From: Akkermansia muciniphila
Lineage (GTDB): Bacteria > Verrucomicrobiota > Verrucomicrobiia > Verrucomicrobiales > Akkermansiaceae
Length of the DNA stretch: 64,000 nucleotides
Direction of reading: 5' to 3'
NCBI GenBank assembly: GCA_947624785.1
Contig: CANQLV010000007.1
Location: forward strand, 62,001-126,000
Both the position numbers and the translations under genes were made by a program. Positions 8,251 to 18,356 of the stretch are shown here, one piece after another; position 1 is the stretch's first letter; the number at the start of each line of letters is the position of its first letter. The notes under the pieces were generated by a model, which made no database searches, was not told the DNA's origin, and worked only from the letters and a program-made list of their open reading frames with translations.

Positions 8251-9332
8251 GATAATCCGGATAACAGGAGCCTGAGACGGTGGTACCGCCCTTTTCTTCC
8301 ACTGCACGCCGACATCAGGGCGCTGCAAAGACGCCCGCAGGGGCCGAGCTTTACCGGCTCCGCGCCCAGCAGGCGGCAGAACGCGCGGTCCCACTTGTTC
8401 AGGCCCGCAAAGCCGGGCCCGATTTCCACGCCTTTCAACCATTTGCGGTAACGCGCCGCCAGTTCCCGGCGTTCCTCTTCATCCAGCCTCCGGAAGATTT
8501 CCTCTGCGGAGGTGACGTGAGCCAGCAGATAACGCTTCATGATATGGGCCAGCCAGCCCTGCCTGACGGCAGATTCCAGCCATCCGATTTTCTCCCAGTA
8601 GGCGGTCACGTATTCCAGACGGTCCATGTTCATGGAGTAAAACCATCCGTCCCGGTCCCAGACGTCGGAAAGAGACCCGGCCCTTTTCCTGCGGTAAAAG
8701 TATAATTGATCCGGAATGACCGCCAGACGGGAGGCGTGAGGGAGCGTCATCAGCCAGAATACGTCATCTTCCCCGCCCCTGAACGAAGGTTCAAACCGGA
8801 ACCCGAGGCTTTCTAGGAATTCCCTCTTGTACAGCTTGTTCCAGGCAACCACGTCCATTCTCTTCCAGACGGCATCCTCATGGAACAGGCTCGCGCGCGC
8901 ATCCTCCTCCACCCCGCCGAGCGGGGAATGGGAGCATTCTTCCAGCACCTTTCCGTCACCATCGGAAAAACTGACGTAACCGCAGGCCGCCACCTGCGCC
9001 TCATGCCTGCGGGCTTCCGCCACCAGGCGGCCATACATGGAAGTATCCACGTAGTCGTCCGGATCCACAAAGCCGACGTATTCGCCCGTCGCCGCATCTA
9101 TCCCGGTATTGCGCGCCGCGGAAAGGCCGCCGTTTTCCCGGTCAATCACCCGGATGCGGGCGTCCCTTCCAGCCCATCCGCGCAGCACGGCCGGCGTATC
9201 GTCCGTGGAGCCGTCGTTGACGCAAATGATTTCCAGGTCTTCCCAGGTCTGCCGGACCAGGCTTTCCAGGCACTTGTCCAGATAAGGGGCAACGTTGTAG
9301 CAGGGTAAAATAATGGAAACAGTACCATTCAT
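8247..9332 (-). CDS. GT2 family glycosyltransferase (array member 2)
   Basis: A 361-residue GT2 enzyme. It has the SIILPCYNVAPYLDKCLESL start, VNDGSTDDT loop and VDPDDY metal site, followed by the array-specific C-terminal region with NKWDRAFCRLL and a basic tail. The chosen ATG at 9332 gives a minimal leader; an in-frame ATG at 9386 adds 18 residues without family resemblance. Its last bases overlap the start of member 1. The 162 bp upstream gap to member 3 is the only sizeable spacer in the array and could hold a second promoter. The product probably builds a surface polysaccharide or glycan; acceptor unknown. Confidence 0.9.
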   Translation of the reverse strand: MNGTVSIILPCYNVAPYLDKCLESLVRQTWEDLEIICVNDGSTDDTPAVLRGWAGRDARIRVIDRENGGLSAARNTGIDAATGEYVGFVDPDDYVDTSMYGRLVAEARRHEAQVAACGYVSFSDGDGKVLEECSHSPLGGVEEDARASLFHEDAVWKRMDVVAWNKLYKREFLESLGFRFEPSFRGGEDDVFWLMTLPHASRLAVIPDQLYFYRRKRAGSLSDVWDRDGWFYSMNMDRLEYVTAYWEKIGWLESAVRQGWLAHIMKRYLLAHVTSAEEIFRRLDEEERRELAARYRKWLKGVEIGPGFAGLNKWDRAFCRLLGAEPVKLGPCGRLCSALMSACSGRKGRYHRLRLLLSGLS

Positions 9333-9494
9333 AGAGGAATCGGGAGCATGGTTCAGTTTTTCATGGGAAATTCCAGCGGAAACCATGGTTCATGATGTCC
9401 GCGTCTTCTCCCGCAACAGTTATCCTACTTCAATACGGAGGTTCCCGCAAGCCCCAACGGTACGCTGAAGGCCGGGAACCAGGCCGCCGGAAGG

Positions 9495-10583
9495 CTATTT
9501 GCCGCCGCCGCAGGAGGAAAGCTTCCCTTTGAGCCCATAGTAGCGCCCCCGCCGCCCGCGGCAGCGTGACAGGAGCTTCCACCACGCGCGGGACAGGCGT
9601 CCCGGCCGTTCCGGTGGAGAGGCCAGCAGCCGGCACAAGGCAAAGTCCCATTTCCCCATCGCCCGGAAGGGTTCCGTGCTGCCCGCCAGCGCAAACCATT
9701 CCCGGCACCTGCCGCGCAGCAGCATCCATTCCTCCGCGTCCAGTTGCGGCAGGGGCTGTTCCGGACGCAGCAGCCGGGCCAGCAGGTAATGCCTCAGGGC
9801 ACGGGAGGCCCAGCCGCGTTCCAGGCCGGATTCCAGCCAGCCGCATTTTTTCCAATACGCCGTGGCATGCAGCAGGCGTTCCGCCACCAGCAGAAGGGGG
9901 CGGTCCTGCTCTTCCAGCATCTGGGAGACGGAACCGCGCCTCCGGCGGCGGTACCAGTACAGACGGTCCGGAATGACGGCCAGGCAGGAGGCATGAGCCA
10001 GCGCCATCAGCCATAACACGTCGTCCTCCATGGACCGGAACGAGGTTTCAAAACGCAGGCCGTGCCGGTTCAGAAATTCCCTCCGGTACAATTTGTTGCA
10101 CGTAACCACGTCCATCCGCTCCCAAACGGAATCCGCACGGGCCACGCTGGACTGCACTTCCTTTTCCACGCCCGCAGCCGGGGACCAGCTCAATTCCTCC
10201 AGCACGGAACCGTCACCGTCGGAAAAACTGATGTAGCCGCAGGCCGTGACGTCGGCGCCGTGCCTGCGGGATTCCTCCACCAGACGGGCAAACATGGCAC
10301 GCTCCACATAGTCATCCGGGTCCACAAAGCCCACATATTCACCCGCAGCCACATCCATCCCGACGTTACGCGCGGAGGCCTGCCCTCCATTTTCACGGTG
10401 AATGACGCGGATGCGGCCATCCCTCCGCGCCCACGCATCCAGAAGCGCCGGGGTAGCGTCCGTGGAACCGTCGTTCACACAGATGATTTCAATGTCCTGC
10501 AAGCTCTGGTTCACCAGGCTTTCCAGGCACTCCTCCACATACGGAGCTACGTTATAACAGGGAACGACGATGGAAACGGACAT
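9495..10583 (-). CDS. GT2 family glycosyltransferase (array member 3)
   Basis: A 362-residue GT2 enzyme with SIVVPCYNVAPYVEECLESL, VNDGSTDAT and VDPDDY in the N-terminal GT-A domain. Its C-terminal half is very close to member 4: both contain the AYWKKCGWLESGLERGW stretch and end with a WW...GRRGRYY basic tail, which points to recent duplication or gene conversion. It starts 6 bp after the stop of member 4, so the two are almost certainly cotranscribed. There are no membrane segments; the enzyme should act at the cytoplasmic face, perhaps held by its basic tail. Confidence 0.9.
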   Translation of the reverse strand: MSVSIVVPCYNVAPYVEECLESLVNQSLQDIEIICVNDGSTDATPALLDAWARRDGRIRVIHRENGGQASARNVGMDVAAGEYVGFVDPDDYVERAMFARLVEESRRHGADVTACGYISFSDGDGSVLEELSWSPAAGVEKEVQSSVARADSVWERMDVVTCNKLYRREFLNRHGLRFETSFRSMEDDVLWLMALAHASCLAVIPDRLYWYRRRRRGSVSQMLEEQDRPLLLVAERLLHATAYWKKCGWLESGLERGWASRALRHYLLARLLRPEQPLPQLDAEEWMLLRGRCREWFALAGSTEPFRAMGKWDFALCRLLASPPERPGRLSRAWWKLLSRCRGRRGRYYGLKGKLSSCGGGK

Positions 10584-10589
10584 GGCGCG

Positions 10590-11690
10590 TCAGGAATGAT
10601 TGTTTTCTCCGGCGGAAGCCAGGAGCAAGCGAAGAGCGTAATAGCGCCCGCGGCGCCCCCTGCGAAGGGAAAGGCGCTTCCACCAGCGGCGGCGCAGCCA
10701 GCCGGGACGTTCCGCAGGCTGTTCCAGCAGGCGGCAGAAGGACGTTTCCCATTTGTCCAGGCCCCGCAAACGGTCCGTCCCCCCCACCAGGGAGAACCAT
10801 TCCCGGAATTTTCCGTGCAGCCGGGCCCATTCCTCCGCTTTCAGGCGCGGAAGCGGCTTGTGCGCCGGCACCAGATGCACCAGCAGGTAGTACCACAGGG
10901 CGTGCAGAACCCAGCCGCGTTCCAGGCCGGATTCCAGCCACCCGCACTTTTTCCAGTAAGCTGTGGCGTATAGAAGGCGGTCCGCCACCAGAGGCAGCGG
11001 GCAGCCTTCTTCCTCCCACGGCAGGGAAATAGCCCCCTCTCTCTGGCGGCGGTACCAATAGAGCCGGTCCGGAATGACCGCCAGACGGGAGGCGTGGGCC
11101 AGAGCCATCAGCCAGAAGGCATCGTCCTCCCCCTGCCTGAAGCGGGACTCAAAGCGGAGGCCATTCCTTTCCAGGAATTCCCTCTTGTAAAGCTTGTTCC
11201 ACGCCACGGCGGCCATCCTTCTCCATACGGCATTTTCCTGAAAAACGCATGCCTGCACGTTTTCCTCCACTCCCTCTTCCGGGGACAGGCTCCATTTTTC
11301 CAATATGGAGCCGTCCCGGTCGGAAAAACCGGTATAGCCGCAGGCCGTCACATCCGCATCATTCCTGCGGGCTTCTTCCAGCAGGCGGCCATACATGGAG
11401 TGCTCCACGTAATCGTCCGGGTCCACAAAGCCGATATATTCCCCACAAGCCAGGTCCATGCCGGTATTGCGCGCTGCGGAAAGGCCGCCGTTTTCCCGGT
11501 CCACCACCCGGATGCGGCCATCCCTTCCGGCCCATGCGCGCAGGATGGCGGGGGTGTCGTCCCCGGAACCGTCATTCACGCAAATGATCTCAAGGTCCAC
11601 CAGCGTCTGGAGGGTTAGGCTTTCCATGCATTTATCCAGATAAGGAGCTACATTATAACAGGGGACGATGATGGAAACAGCCGCGCTCAT
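10590..11690 (-). CDS. GT2 family glycosyltransferase (array member 4, first in transcript)
   Basis: A 366-residue GT2 enzyme, promoter-proximal in the leftward array. SIIVPCYNVAPYLDKCMESL, VNDGSGDDT (with Gly in place of the paralogues' Thr) and VDPDDY mark an intact GT-A domain. The C-terminal half carries the array-specific KWETSFCRLL and GRRGRYYALR blocks. It starts 20 bp from a 16 bp inverted-repeat copy (11711-11726), so transcription of the array may be controlled from the gap it shares with the GT8 genes. Confidence 0.9.
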   Translation of the reverse strand: MSAAVSIIVPCYNVAPYLDKCMESLTLQTLVDLEIICVNDGSGDDTPAILRAWAGRDGRIRVVDRENGGLSAARNTGMDLACGEYIGFVDPDDYVEHSMYGRLLEEARRNDADVTACGYTGFSDRDGSILEKWSLSPEEGVEENVQACVFQENAVWRRMAAVAWNKLYKREFLERNGLRFESRFRQGEDDAFWLMALAHASRLAVIPDRLYWYRRQREGAISLPWEEEGCPLPLVADRLLYATAYWKKCGWLESGLERGWVLHALWYYLLVHLVPAHKPLPRLKAEEWARLHGKFREWFSLVGGTDRLRGLDKWETSFCRLLEQPAERPGWLRRRWWKRLSLRRGRRGRYYALRLLLASAGENNHS

Positions 11691-12246
11691 GCCAAGAAAA
11701 CCCTATGTAAACGAATTTCAAATCCGGGGTCAAGGGCCGATTTTCATACCAAGGAGCTTACGTTGGATGGCCGTTCCCCGATGGGAAACCGTTTCCCCCC
11801 GGGAAAAGCCTTCCGGAATGGCGCAACCGGAACCTGGGCGCCGCAAGCCTTTACAGCCGTTGAAATTCACGCATTCCGCCAGGACGCACTGGCTTTCAGG
11901 AAAGAGAGTTCCCGCCTCCCGGTTCGGCGTCCGGAGGCCGCAAGGGTTTACGGCGCTCCAAACGGTGCGGGAATCATTCCATATTAATCCATAACGGATT
12001 TGAAATTCGTATGATGCCCAAACAAAATATAAGCGTTTTCACCGCCGGGAATGCCCCATGCAGAAAATAACGGAACGCCGGAGCAGGGATGCCCGTTTTC
12101 CCTGTTTCAACGGTTCTTCCGGAATTCATCTCCGCCATGAAAAACAAGACCTTTCCCCTAACTACCTTTGCACCGGAATTCCCGGCAGGCACCGGAGACG
12201 CTTTCAGCTTTTCCCATTCTCCTTCATGACCTGCTGAATTCCTTTT
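11691..12246. promoter_or_regulatory. Divergent intergenic region between GT2 and GT8 clusters, with operator-like palindromes
   Basis: This 556 bp gap should hold promoters for both glycosyltransferase clusters. ACGAATTTCAAATCCG at 11711-11726 recurs as its exact reverse complement at 11995-12010, framing 300 bp. Each copy is a near-palindrome around one central base, like the repeat upstream of the cstA-like gene. A third dyad, GGGAAACCGTTTCCC, lies at 11783-11797. An open frame of 108 codons (11668-11994) resembles nothing known and is not called. The GC-rich core between the repeats shows no recognisable gene fragment. Confidence 0.5.
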
Positions 12247-13335
12247 ATGCCGACTATTTCTCCCTTATCCGGCATGGCGGAACCTCCCGTTTCCGTCATG
12301 TTCGCCGTCACCTCTTCCTGGCTCATCCCGCTGGCCGTGGCCATCCGTTCTCTTTGCCTGCATTCCGATCCGCGGCGGAATTATGAACTCCACATCGTTC
12401 ATCATGGATTGGAGGAAGAGAAGATGAAGGAATTGGGAAAAGCCGTTTCCGGCTATCCCGGCGTTTCGCTGGGGTTTTCCCTGCTTCCGGAGAGGTTGCT
12501 TCGCATTCTGCGGCACAGGGATTGCGGACGGTTTTCCCCTCTCACGTATGGACGCCTGCTGGCCGCCGACCTGTTCCCCCAACACGACAGGCTGGTTTAC
12601 CTGGACGTGGACGTGCTGCTGAAGGGAGACGTGGCCGAACTTTACGATGCGGACCTGCACGGCGCGCCGATAGGCGCCGTCCGGGACTGCGCCGTCCTGC
12701 AAAGCATCAGTACGGGCCGGCTTCCGGGCCATCTGGAATACATCAGCGGCATGGGGGTAACGGATCCGTTCCTGTACTGCAATACCGGGGTCCTGGTCAT
12801 GGACCTGGGCCAGATGAGGGAGCAGGAAACGGAAGACAGGCTGCTGAGGCTGCTTGAGGCCCATCCGGGTTCCTTTCCGTACATGGACCAGGACATCATC
12901 AACATTGTCTTTCACGGCCGCATTGCGCCGCTGCCCCTCCGCTGGAATTACCACTTCCAGTTTGAGCTGCACCACGCGGGCATGGCGGACCTCATCTCCG
13001 GCACCGAGTTTGAAGAAGCCCCGGCCCTGTTTGAAAGCCGTTCCTGGAAGCTTTTCCACCTGGTGGGGGATTACAAGCCATGGCTGCCGCCGGATATGGA
13101 AAAAATCTGCCACCGCCTGTATCTCGCCCTCTGGTGGCCCGTTGCCCGTCAAACCCCGGCTTTCCGCAGGGAGCTGCGCGCCCTGTACCGGCAATTCACG
13201 CACGCCTCCCGTTCCCGGCTGCGCCACCACCAATGGAGCCTTCCCGTCTCACCGGGCCGGAATTTCCGGAAACGCCGGGAGAAAATCAAAACCCTTCAAC
13301 GCCAACTGGCCGTGTTTGACGGCTCATGGCCCTGA
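12247..13335 (+). CDS. GT8 family glycosyltransferase (first of a tandem pair)
   Basis: A 362-residue retaining glycosyltransferase of the GT8 family (LPS glucosyl/galactosyltransferase and glycogenin relatives). VSVMFAVTSSWLIPLAVAIRSL opens the GT-A fold, YGRLLAADLFP and YLDVDVLLKGD carry the metal-binding DxD, and FLYCNTGVLVMDL plus PYMDQDIINIVF are the usual downstream blocks. The C-terminus has the basic RLRHHQW and RKRREK patches shared with the next gene. The donor is probably UDP-glucose or UDP-galactose by family precedent; the acceptor is unknown. An internal ATG at 12274 is a possible alternative start. The second gene of the pair follows after 22 bp. Confidence 0.9.
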   Translation: MPTISPLSGMAEPPVSVMFAVTSSWLIPLAVAIRSLCLHSDPRRNYELHIVHHGLEEEKMKELGKAVSGYPGVSLGFSLLPERLLRILRHRDCGRFSPLTYGRLLAADLFPQHDRLVYLDVDVLLKGDVAELYDADLHGAPIGAVRDCAVLQSISTGRLPGHLEYISGMGVTDPFLYCNTGVLVMDLGQMREQETEDRLLRLLEAHPGSFPYMDQDIINIVFHGRIAPLPLRWNYHFQFELHHAGMADLISGTEFEEAPALFESRSWKLFHLVGDYKPWLPPDMEKICHRLYLALWWPVARQTPAFRRELRALYRQFTHASRSRLRHHQWSLPVSPGRNFRKRREKIKTLQRQLAVFDGSWP

Positions 13336-13357
13336 TTCCATCCCATCCTTTAACATC

Positions 13358-14458
13358 ATGCCCTCCTCCCTCTCCGCCGCACCGCCCGCAGTCTCCCACG
13401 CTGCCGCTGCGCCTCCCACCGTAGACGTCATGTTTGCCGTCACCTCCGCCTGGACCGTGTGCCTGGCCGTCACCCTGCATTCCCTGGCACGCCATTCCAG
13501 CCCGGAACGGAACTACAGGCTGTGGGTGGTCCATGACGGGCTGGAAGAAGAAAACATGCAGGATCTGGACAAGGCCGTTTCCGGTTATCCGAACGCAACC
13601 CTCCAGTTCATGACCATTCCCGGCAAGCTGGAACAGATGCTCCGCCGGAGGGACGTCAAACGCTTTTCCGCCCTGGCCTACGCGCGCCTGCTGGCTCCCA
13701 GCCTGTTCCCCCGGCATGCCCGGATTGTCTATCTGGACGCGGATACGGTCCTGTATGCGGACGTAGGGGAACTTTACGATGCGGACCTCCGCGGGGCGGC
13801 CGTGGGCGCCGTACGGGATACGGCGGTGCTGAGCAGCCTGGCGGCGGGCTATCCGCGGCGCCAGCTCCGGAAACTTCAACCGTTGGGCCTGCACGATCCC
13901 TTCCACTATTTCAACTCCGGCGTGCTGGTCCTGGACCTGGACCGAATGAGGGAGGAGGATGCGGAATCCCGTCTGCTCCACGTCATTGAAGAATACAATG
14001 AGCTGCTGGAACATCCGGACCAGGACGCGTTGAATATCGTCTTCCACCGGCAGATTTTTCCGCTGCCTGTTGAATGGAACTACCATTTCCAATTCGAACT
14101 GGAGAAAAACGGGCTGGAAGAGGCCTGCGCAGGCACGGAATTCGCCGGAGTTTCCAACATCTACGCCACATGTTCCTGGAAGCTTTTCCACATGATCGGC
14201 TCCAAAAAGCCCTGGCTGTTCCCGGAAAAATCAGAGGAGTACATCGTGTCTGCGGCCGTCTGGTGGAAACCGGCCATGGAAACGGCCTCCCTCCGGCCCC
14301 ATCTGTCCCAATTGCTGGAGGAATTCACGCAATGGACGCGGCGGCAATTGCGCCACAATCAATGGCACCTGCCGTTTTCCTTCGGGAACGGCTTCCGGAA
14401 ACGCAAGGCCAGAATCAACTTGCTGAAACGCCTGCTGCGCGTCTTTGAGGGCGTATAG
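13358..14458 (+). CDS. GT8 family glycosyltransferase (second of a tandem pair)
   Basis: A 366-residue GT8 enzyme, clearly a duplicate of the preceding gene. It has VDVMFAVTSAWTVCLAVTLHSL, YARLLAPSLFP, the DxD in YLDADTVLYAD, FHYFNSGVLVLDL and HPDQDALNIVF, and the same RRQLRHNQWHLP C-terminal patch. An Ala/Pro-rich leader of about 20 residues precedes the domain. The frame is open upstream to 12854 inside the first GT8 gene, but the ATG at 13358, 22 bp after that gene's stop, is the sensible start. The gene is convergent with the large vWA gene, with 45 bp between the stops and no visible terminator. Confidence 0.9.
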   Translation: MPSSLSAAPPAVSHAAAAPPTVDVMFAVTSAWTVCLAVTLHSLARHSSPERNYRLWVVHDGLEEENMQDLDKAVSGYPNATLQFMTIPGKLEQMLRRRDVKRFSALAYARLLAPSLFPRHARIVYLDADTVLYADVGELYDADLRGAAVGAVRDTAVLSSLAAGYPRRQLRKLQPLGLHDPFHYFNSGVLVLDLDRMREEDAESRLLHVIEEYNELLEHPDQDALNIVFHRQIFPLPVEWNYHFQFELEKNGLEEACAGTEFAGVSNIYATCSWKLFHMIGSKKPWLFPEKSEEYIVSAAVWWKPAMETASLRPHLSQLLEEFTQWTRRQLRHNQWHLPFSFGNGFRKRKARINLLKRLLRVFEGV

Positions 14459-14503
14459 CCCCGCCGCCGGCAGCAGGCGTTCAACAAGAGCCGCAGTCTC
14501 CTA

Positions 14504-17500
14504 TCACTCCGGCAGTTTGATGATTTCCCCCGTTTTCGGTTCCCGGTCCTTCAGAGCCGGATTCAGGCGGATAATTTCCCCGGCGCGTTTTCCGTCCTTC
14601 AACCGGCTTTCAGCGATGGACGCCCGGGTTTCCCCGGCCTTCACCTGGTAATCCCGCGCGCCCTCTGCCGGGAACGCCTGTCCGTACGCCACTTTCCCCA
14701 CATCCACCACCTGGTCCCGGCCATTCAGGCGGAATACCAGCGTTTTCCGCTTTTCCTGCGGACGGCCGTAATCCGTGTACACTTCCGCGTACAGTGTAAC
14801 GGGAGCCAGCATTTTCTGGGACCGGGTGCCGTAATAATGCGCCTGGATCAGATAGGGACCGGGAAGAGCCTTGCGCACCAGGTATTCTTCCGGCCCGTAG
14901 CCCTGCGTCACGTCACGGGACAAATGGCCGCCATGAGTAGTCAGCCGATGGGAGTAATAGCATTTTTCTCCGGTGATGTCCGTGACCCAAAGGTCCATGT
15001 CCGACGCATCCGTGTCCCAGTTGATGACCACGCGCAGGTCAGCCTCCACCGGCTGGAGAAAGGCCGCGTCCAGCCCCCCGGTATCCAGCTTCACTCCCGC
15101 CGCCCTGCTCCGGGAAACGAGCCGGTTCAGTTCCACCAGCACAATCTGCTCCACGCCGGCGAAGCGGCCGGGCATCGGGCGTTCCAGCACCTCCCGGTAC
15201 ATGTCGAACGCCTTTTGGTCTTCCCCCAGTTCATCCAGCGCCAACGCCAGATCCCGGTAGGACTGCGGTTCCTCAGGAAACAGGTTTTTCACGGTTTCAA
15301 AAACGAACCTCGCCCGGGCCAGCTCTCCCATGTAACACAGCTTGTAGCCCAGCATCCGCAGCAGGGAACGGTTTTCCAGCTCCAACTCCGCCAGGTTGGA
15401 CAGAATCTGAACAGCCAGGGCCTTGTCTCCCTTCCCGGCAAACCAGTCCGAGCAGTCCATGTAAAAACCGGGGCTTTCCCCGTACTTTTCCTTGAGTTTC
15501 ATATAGACCGCAAAAGGCCGGTCAGCCGCATCCAGAGCCGCCAGATACGGAGCCTTGGAGTCCCACGCCTTCACGTTCATGACGGGGGAAGAACCGGCAT
15601 CCCGTTCCCGCGCCTTTAATTCAGTAAAACTTTCTCCTCCTCCCAGAAACAGGGACCCGGCCAGCCCCCGATTATTTGGAGCCGGATTTTCGTTCCCCAA
15701 CAGATCCGGGGAAGCGGAGGACGAAAAACGTCCAGCATTTGCCGCTCCCATATCGCCCTGCTCCGGGAGGGGTGACGGAGCGGAACCAACGGCGGACTCT
15801 TCCTGGGGGACGTTTTCTGAAGAAGAATGAACCGGGCGCTCCCAAAGAGAATCAACTTCCGCCAGCATGGAGCTCCTGGACTCGTCATAAGCGGCATTGA
15901 TATAGGAGTTTTTCCTGCGGTTGACCGTTTCCAGCCCTCTGCGTGCCGCGACATGATGAGGATCTTTCCGGAGGATCTTGTTGAAGAGAAGAATGGCTTT
16001 ATCATAATCCCCAAGATCATAAAAGCCGTATGCCAGGCGGAGGCTTTCCGCTATGTCCGCAGGCTCCTTGTCCAGTTCCCTGTTCAAGTTCGCCCTTGCC
16101 TCAGCCAGCTCCTTGGCGCGGGCAGCTTTTTCCTCAGCTGCTTTCTTATCTTTCGCTTCTCTTTCCCTGAGGCGCTTTTCCATGGCCGTGACGCCCTTCA
16201 GGGCCGTCCTGTTATTTCCCTCTTCTTTCAACACCTTCCGGTAAATATCCAGCGCCTCCCGGTCATTGCCCAGGCACGTATCAATCAAGGCCTGTTTCAG
16301 CCGGTCATCTTTCAAGACGTTTTCCATCTCTTCCGGATGGAAAAATTCCTTCGCGTACCATTTCTGCATTTCTTTCCAGGAAGCAAGGCACGCTTTTAAG
16401 CGGTTTAATTTCGCGGTCTCTTCAGCCATGTCTTCCCTCCGGCCGCGTTTCAGCATCCTTTTGTCATATTCCGCGCGCAATTCTGGAGCGGAAGCGGGAG
16501 GACGCACACCGTATTTCAGGTATTGATCCAAGGAGTCCAGCACGAGCAGAGAGGTACCGGGCGTCACGATTCCATATTCCATACCCAGTTTTCCGACAGC
16601 TTCATCCCTCACGGCAGAGGGTGGACGGCAGAGAAGTTCCTGGAGCCTTGCCTGGGCATACAAGGCCCTCAGCATGGTTCCGGGCGTCCCCCCGGAGGCA
16701 TCCGCCGCCACGGAAATTTCCACTCCGGCAACCTCCGCCGCTCCGCGGTAGGACCCCGGCTCCAGTTCCGCCAGCAAAAGGACGGAATCCGATGGCATTC
16801 CGGGGGCTTCATACCTCAAAAACGCCTTCCAGGGCATATTCCCCCTGTCAATAATGTAACGGATGGAGATTTCCCCCCTGGCGAGACGCTCCATCGCCTG
16901 CTCCGCCGTTTGACTGGCCAGGTCAATCACAGGAATGCCTCTCCGGATGAACGTATTCGCCTCCTTGCGCGGCGTCACCATCAGGGCAAAGGTTTTACCG
17001 GAGCCGGTCTCCCGTTTTTCCGGCACGGGGCTGAAATTGATAAATCCATCGCTGACAACCAGGCAGTCCGACGCCCCGGAACAAGAGTCCAGTTTTTCCC
17101 GGACAGCGCTCCAGTCACACGTGGCCCCGTCATAGTCCAGAGCCAGCAGTTCGCGGGCCAGCCCGTCCAGATTGCCCGGAGCTGCCTCAAACGTTTTTGA
17201 AGGCATGATCCGGTCCCGGAAGACAGTCAGGTTGACGCGGGTTTGCCGCCCCCGCGTTCTGCCGCAAGCAAGGTATCGTTTCAGAAAATCCAGGAATTTC
17301 CGGACATCCGCTCCTTTCATGGAACCGGAAGCGTCCCAAACCAACTCTATCGCGGGCGCGGCTTCCACGCCGCCCTTCCCGTCCGTCCGCGCAGGCCGGG
17401 GAATAATCACGGCGGCATAGTCCCTGCCGCCAAAAGACTCCACAAATACCTTCGCTTTCCCTCCATCTTTTCCCTGCGCACGCGGCAGGGAGATGAACAG

Positions 17501-18190
17501 ATCTTCCGTCAGGGACAGGCCGTTCCATTCCTTTTCCGCCAGGAAGGCGCTGCGCCAATCCTTGAATTCCACGTTGTCCAGCGGGGAGGAAACGATAACG
17601 GGCCTCCGGCCGCCGAACACCTCCACCCGCAGCTTGAGGGAATCCAGCTTCTCCTTGAAATTCATCGGAAGCCGCAGGGACGGCGCTCCTGCGGCATCCA
17701 CGGGAAGAACCGTGGAATAGCGCAGCCGCACGGTGCGGGTTCCACCCGCAGGAATAGGATATAAGCGCGTCTTGAACATGTTGCCGCCGGACCATTCCAC
17801 CAGTCCGGGATCAACCTGTTTGCGCACCTCCTCTTCAAACGCCACGCGCGCCTTTTGCCTGGGCACCGGCACGCCGTCCACCATGCGGCCGTTGATGTCC
17901 AACGCATAACCCTGCACGGTGGCTCCGGAGGGAAGAGGGTACGTCAATTCCCCCTCCATTACGCGGGTGTTGGGATTATGGAAAACCAGCGTCACTTCCG
18001 TTTCCGCCAGAAAATCCATCACGCGGGATTTGATTTCCGCCCGTGAAATGGAGACGGGCCGCTCCCCCTGGCGGCACTCCACTTTCATGAAGGGTGGGGG
18101 AAGAACGGTAGAACGCATGGAAGCCGTTTGAGCCACGGAAGCGCAGCAGGCAAGAATGCACAGGCAGAAAGAACACAGTAGTTTCATCAT
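14504..18190 (-). CDS. Exported VIT/vWA/TPR/DUF2135/LysM multidomain protein
   Basis: A protein of about 1228 residues with a signal peptide ([20 protein letters not shown]). In order: a VIT domain at about 50-170, a von Willebrand A domain at about 265-440 with a MIDAS start DASGS, a long region with TPR-like repeats and a Lys/Glu/Ala coiled stretch at about 700-1090, a DUF2135-like segment ([18 protein letters not shown]) near 1120-1200, and a LysM-like end ([13 protein letters not shown] ... GEIIKLPE). LysM suggests peptidoglycan binding, and VIT plus vWA suggests metal-dependent protein contacts. It lies 166 bp after the porin gene, last in the phosphate/polyphosphate run. No enzymatic domain is visible; a periplasmic scaffold is the best guess. 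Confidence 0.85.
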   Translation of the reverse strand: MMKLLCSFCLCILACCASVAQTASMRSTVLPPPFMKVECRQGERPVSISRAEIKSRVMDFLAETEVTLVFHNPNTRVMEGELTYPLPSGATVQGYALDINGRMVDGVPVPRQKARVAFEEEVRKQVDPGLVEWSGGNMFKTRLYPIPAGGTRTVRLRYSTVLPVDAAGAPSLRLPMNFKEKLDSLKLRVEVFGGRRPVIVSSPLDNVEFKDWRSAFLAEKEWNGLSLTEDLFISLPRAQGKDGGKAKVFVESFGGRDYAAVIIPRPARTDGKGGVEAAPAIELVWDASGSMKGADVRKFLDFLKRYLACGRTRGRQTRVNLTVFRDRIMPSKTFEAAPGNLDGLARELLALDYDGATCDWSAVREKLDSCSGASDCLVVSDGFINFSPVPEKRETGSGKTFALMVTPRKEANTFIRRGIPVIDLASQTAEQAMERLARGEISIRYIIDRGNMPWKAFLRYEAPGMPSDSVLLLAELEPGSYRGAAEVAGVEISVAADASGGTPGTMLRALYAQARLQELLCRPPSAVRDEAVGKLGMEYGIVTPGTSLLVLDSLDQYLKYGVRPPASAPELRAEYDKRMLKRGRREDMAEETAKLNRLKACLASWKEMQKWYAKEFFHPEEMENVLKDDRLKQALIDTCLGNDREALDIYRKVLKEEGNNRTALKGVTAMEKRLREREAKDKKAAEEKAARAKELAEARANLNRELDKEPADIAESLRLAYGFYDLGDYDKAILLFNKILRKDPHHVAARRGLETVNRRKNSYINAAYDESRSSMLAEVDSLWERPVHSSSENVPQEESAVGSAPSPLPEQGDMGAANAGRFSSSASPDLLGNENPAPNNRGLAGSLFLGGGESFTELKARERDAGSSPVMNVKAWDSKAPYLAALDAADRPFAVYMKLKEKYGESPGFYMDCSDWFAGKGDKALAVQILSNLAELELENRSLLRMLGYKLCYMGELARARFVFETVKNLFPEEPQSYRDLALALDELGEDQKAFDMYREVLERPMPGRFAGVEQIVLVELNRLVSRSRAAGVKLDTGGLDAAFLQPVEADLRVVINWDTDASDMDLWVTDITGEKCYYSHRLTTHGGHLSRDVTQGYGPEEYLVRKALPGPYLIQAHYYGTRSQKMLAPVTLYAEVYTDYGRPQEKRKTLVFRLNGRDQVVDVGKVAYGQAFPAEGARDYQVKAGETRASIAESRLKDGKRAGEIIRLNPALKDREPKTGEIIKLPE

Positions 18191-18356
18191 AGGGGGGGTG
18201 GGGTTGGGAGGGGAAAGGAAAAAGCAGGTTTTTCCAATCCCTTTCTTCCTAGCATAAGAGAAAGGCCATGGCAAACTATTTGTTATAAACGGCTCCCGTA
18301 TGATCATTGCCAGTGCGTTGCCGCTCCGTAATTGAAAGCGCCCCACTCTTCCCTGT

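Noticed and set aside
11668..11994. 108-codon open frame in the glycosyltransferase intergenic gap
   Set aside because: Overlaps the GT2 start region, is Arg/Pro-rich like random GC-rich DNA and resembles nothing known.
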